Below are positions 61,401 through 64,000 of a DNA stretch of 64,000 nucleotides, one piece after another. Under the pieces are notes generated by a model that saw only the letters and a program-made list of their open reading frames with translations, searched no databases and had not been told where the DNA came from. Both the position numbers and the translations under genes were made by a program. The stretch is from Anticarsia gemmatalis (Eukaryota; Arthropoda; Insecta; Lepidoptera; Erebidae). The stretch's first letter is position 1. Every line of letters starts with the position of its first letter. The stretch is taken from positions 2,418,001 through 2,482,000 of the forward strand of contig NC_134763.1 of assembly GCF_050436995.1 (NCBI RefSeq), read 5' to 3'.

Positions 61401-63020
61401 GACAGGTGTATCAAACGCCTGAATGATTTATGATTTTTACTCCTTAATTAACTGGTGGAAGAACCACCTTCTGTTAAGCAGGATACACTTAAGCTTGAAG
61501 ACAAAGACATAAGTTTATTGATTAATTACTTTATTAAGGCACAAAGAGAGCTATGAGTTCCCTGTCAAGGCAAGGACTTATATTTATTCGACGGTAAAAG
61601 CAAAATATCGCCCCGCTTAAGTTAATGAAAAAGTGTAATGTTAAATAAAAATCATAATTTTTGTTTTTTATCAATAACGCTCGCCGTATCTAAGAGCCTG
61701 TGATACAGGATTTATTTATCCTAATACAGGCTCCCTATGTTTTTATTATGTACCTACCTAATATTCTAACTATAAGACTTATATTAAACTTTATGTATTA
61801 ATTTATTTAAATAAATTGAAAATTGAATTGATAATAAAATATTACAATTAAATACGCTAAACGGTTTCTAATACTCTTAACATAAAATAAAATTAAATAA
61901 AAATAACCCTAAACCTCAAATCTTCACACATAAATCAATCAAGCAATCCAAACCTCAATAAAGACACTAATACGAACTGCAGAACGCGAAGCATAATTGC
62001 AGTTTCATCACGCGAGATGGCGTGACTGAGTCAATAGTAGAAATGGGATCCGGACTACTGGCTTAAAACTAATACATATGGATAGACGCGGATTGTGGCG
62101 AAATAATATTGTTTGGGTAGTTTTCAAGTCAGAGAAGTAGAATATAAATAAATAAAATTGTCATGGTCAAAATAAAATTAATCATTTTGTTGAGGGCTAA
62201 AGTGCACACTCGTGATAAAGTGTAAAGTCTAAAGAAAATAAATATTGCAGATCAATGTCTTTTCTTTCAATCTTAGCAATTATTGTAGTCTTTTTTCTAT
62301 TTAGTAATAGTTGGAAAACTATTTCACTTGCATAGCTACTGCTTAGATAGATGAACAAGTTCATTTTAAACACAGATCAAAACAAAAAGTACTAAATTAT
62401 ATAAAAAATTGGCACGAAATCAAAATTATTGCTATCGTAACCATTATGCTAGACAAGTTCTTCACGGTCTTCTTTGCCCATCTATCTTCAAATCCTATCC
62501 AAAAACTGTAAAATGTTCAAAATGACTACCCCAAATTTTCATTCACTGCCAAATAAATAGTAAACCTCTCAACATTTTCGCAAAAATTCTGTCTCAACTT
62601 AAACGCTCTTTCAATTGAAGATTTTTATCTTTTCTATCTGAATTTAAAGTTAGGACTTCAATTGGCTATACCACTTATCTAGATTACTTTCTTGCAGTCC
62701 AGATACATTCAAAATTGCAAAGTTGTTGCACAAATGTCATTGATAAAGTGTATACTGTCTGTGAGTATTTTTATAGGCTATGTGCTACAGTTATATTTGA
62801 GTTAAGGTTTAAAGATTTGTTCCTAGAGATCATAACGTGATGTTAGATTATAATTATGAATAGTCTTTCTCATGAATGTTAACAAAAAACAAATTATTAT
62901 CATTTGAAAAATGGCTGGTTATTTCATAAAATGTGAAAGCTATTTAGTTTCTTTATGTACATTTTATATTTTTAATTAATATTTCTGGAAATAAGACAAT
63001 GTCTTCATTTAAAATTATTA
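58433..63020. other. Gene-free stretch
   Basis: No gene. It contains a truncated Helitron-like 5' end at 58836-58906, a short direct repeat TTTATTTGGACCAATATCT at about 59306 and 59345, the second copy of the GATAAACTACCG repeat near 59656, and a LINE-tail-like hairpin (GAGCCTGT and ACAGGCTC) at 61693-61732. Confidence 0.4.
58836..58906 (+). mobile_element. Helitron-like element, truncated 5' end
   Basis: TCTATACTAATATTATAAAA and CTTATCTCAGGAACTA match the first 70 bases of the other copies; then homology stops. Confidence 0.7.
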
Positions 63021-63284
63021 TCTATACTAATATAATAAAGCTGAAGAGTTTGTTTGTTTGTTTGTTTGTTTGTTTGTTTGTTTGAACGCGCTAATCTCAG
63101 GAACTACTGGTCCGATTCGAAAAATTCTTTCAGTGTTAGATAGCCCATTTATCGAGGAAGGCTATAGGCTATATATCATCACGCTACGAGCAATAGGAGC
63201 AGAGTACCAGTGAAAAATGTTACAAAAACAGGGAAAATTATGATTCTCTTATGTGACGCAAGCGAAGTTGCGCGGGTCAGCTAG
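63021..63284 (+). mobile_element. Helitron-like element, copy 7
   Basis: It starts TCTATACTAATATAATAAAG and ends GCGGGTCAGCTAG with T after it. The GTTT run has about six units, longer than in most other copies. Confidence 0.85.
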
Positions 63285-64000
63285 TTTTAAATAAAGACCT
63301 TCAATGTTACTTCACCTGTCAATTTGTAGTTTAGTAAAATAAGTGTCGAATGATTGTTAAATATAGTACAATATAGTAATTGTCCTTCGTTAAAACAGCA
63401 TCAATTTATCTTCGGATAAAGTAGAATATAATATATTATTCAATTTTATCTGAAAATCTTAACTATACAACAAATGCTTGTATTGAGTAATTCGTGCAGC
63501 TATCTGAAGCACGCGTCGCGTAATATTATGTTACCGCGTAATTTACCCGATGTATCGCGACACAAACGGTATGCTACATAACGTGGCAAAGCTTCATTAT
63601 CTTATGATAATATTTAAGTTATATACTAGTTATTTTAACATTATTTATAATAAGTATGAAGATAGAACAAATATGTAAACTTCTAAAACTATTCAATCAA
63701 ACAAGTGGAGAAAGAAAATCTAAAAAATCGATGTTAAAATTCTCGACACCTATTTTAAAAATACAAAAGCTTATGGTGTTCGAATTATTATTAGCGATTC
63801 AAATAACAACCATTGTAATGTTGAAATGTTAATTTTACTTAGGAGAAAACCCACTGTAATTTCATCGTAATGTAAAAAAGAAGCTAAAACAATAGTTTCG
63901 TTAAATAATATTAAATACCAAATACAACATTACGTAGTCTGTACACATATTATTTTACATTTATTTCTACAAGAGATTTTAAACTATTATATCAAGTTTG
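63285..64000. other. Gene-free right edge
   Basis: AT-rich; no gene or repeat border recognised. Confidence 0.35.

Overview
The window is an AT-rich insect nuclear segment, almost certainly from a moth or butterfly (Lepidoptera). The evidence is short GT-AG introns in every gene, many Helitron-like copies ending in CTAG, tRNA-derived and 5S-rRNA-derived SINEs, MITEs and an R1-clade LINE remnant.

The first 38.6 kb is a head-to-tail array of six M14 zinc carboxypeptidase (CPA/CPB family) genes, all on the + strand. I call them A to F. A (63-1627) enters from the left edge with only its last four exons. B (2785-6637, 8 exons, 452 aa), C (16942-24326, 7 exons, 414 aa), D (26320-28918), E (30232-33289) and F (34696-38583) are complete; D, E and F have 6 exons and 438 aa each. 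Every gene with a visible 5' end encodes a signal peptide, a trypsin-activatable propeptide and a peptidase domain, the layout of insect digestive carboxypeptidases. A and B share an extra intron and a cysteine pair (one cysteine visible in partial A). D, E and F are recent duplicates with almost identical exon lengths. C shares their 3' structure but keeps one intron that they lack.

B, D, E and F have all expected zinc-binding and catalytic residues. C has lost every zinc ligand and the catalytic Glu while its reading frame, splice sites and Cys/Gly framework stay intact, so it looks like a maintained pseudoenzyme. A has also lost the catalytic Glu and Tyr248. All genes except C end in a hydrophobic tail that looks like a GPI-attachment signal, so the active enzymes may sit on the membrane while C would be soluble.

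The gene C region contains a 3.8 kb insertion in intron 2: a DNA transposon with about 31 bp terminal inverted repeats, which holds a decayed R1-type LINE ORF1, which in turn is split by another LINE 3' end. Other introns carry a Helitron, a 5S-derived SINE, a foldback MITE and a perfect 27 bp palindrome.

From about 38.6 kb to 64 kb I find no convincing gene. This part is AT-rich DNA with scattered Helitron-like copies, MITEs, SINEs, a TIR-bounded 1.07 kb segment and LINE tails. It may be intergenic or part of a large intron of a gene outside the window.
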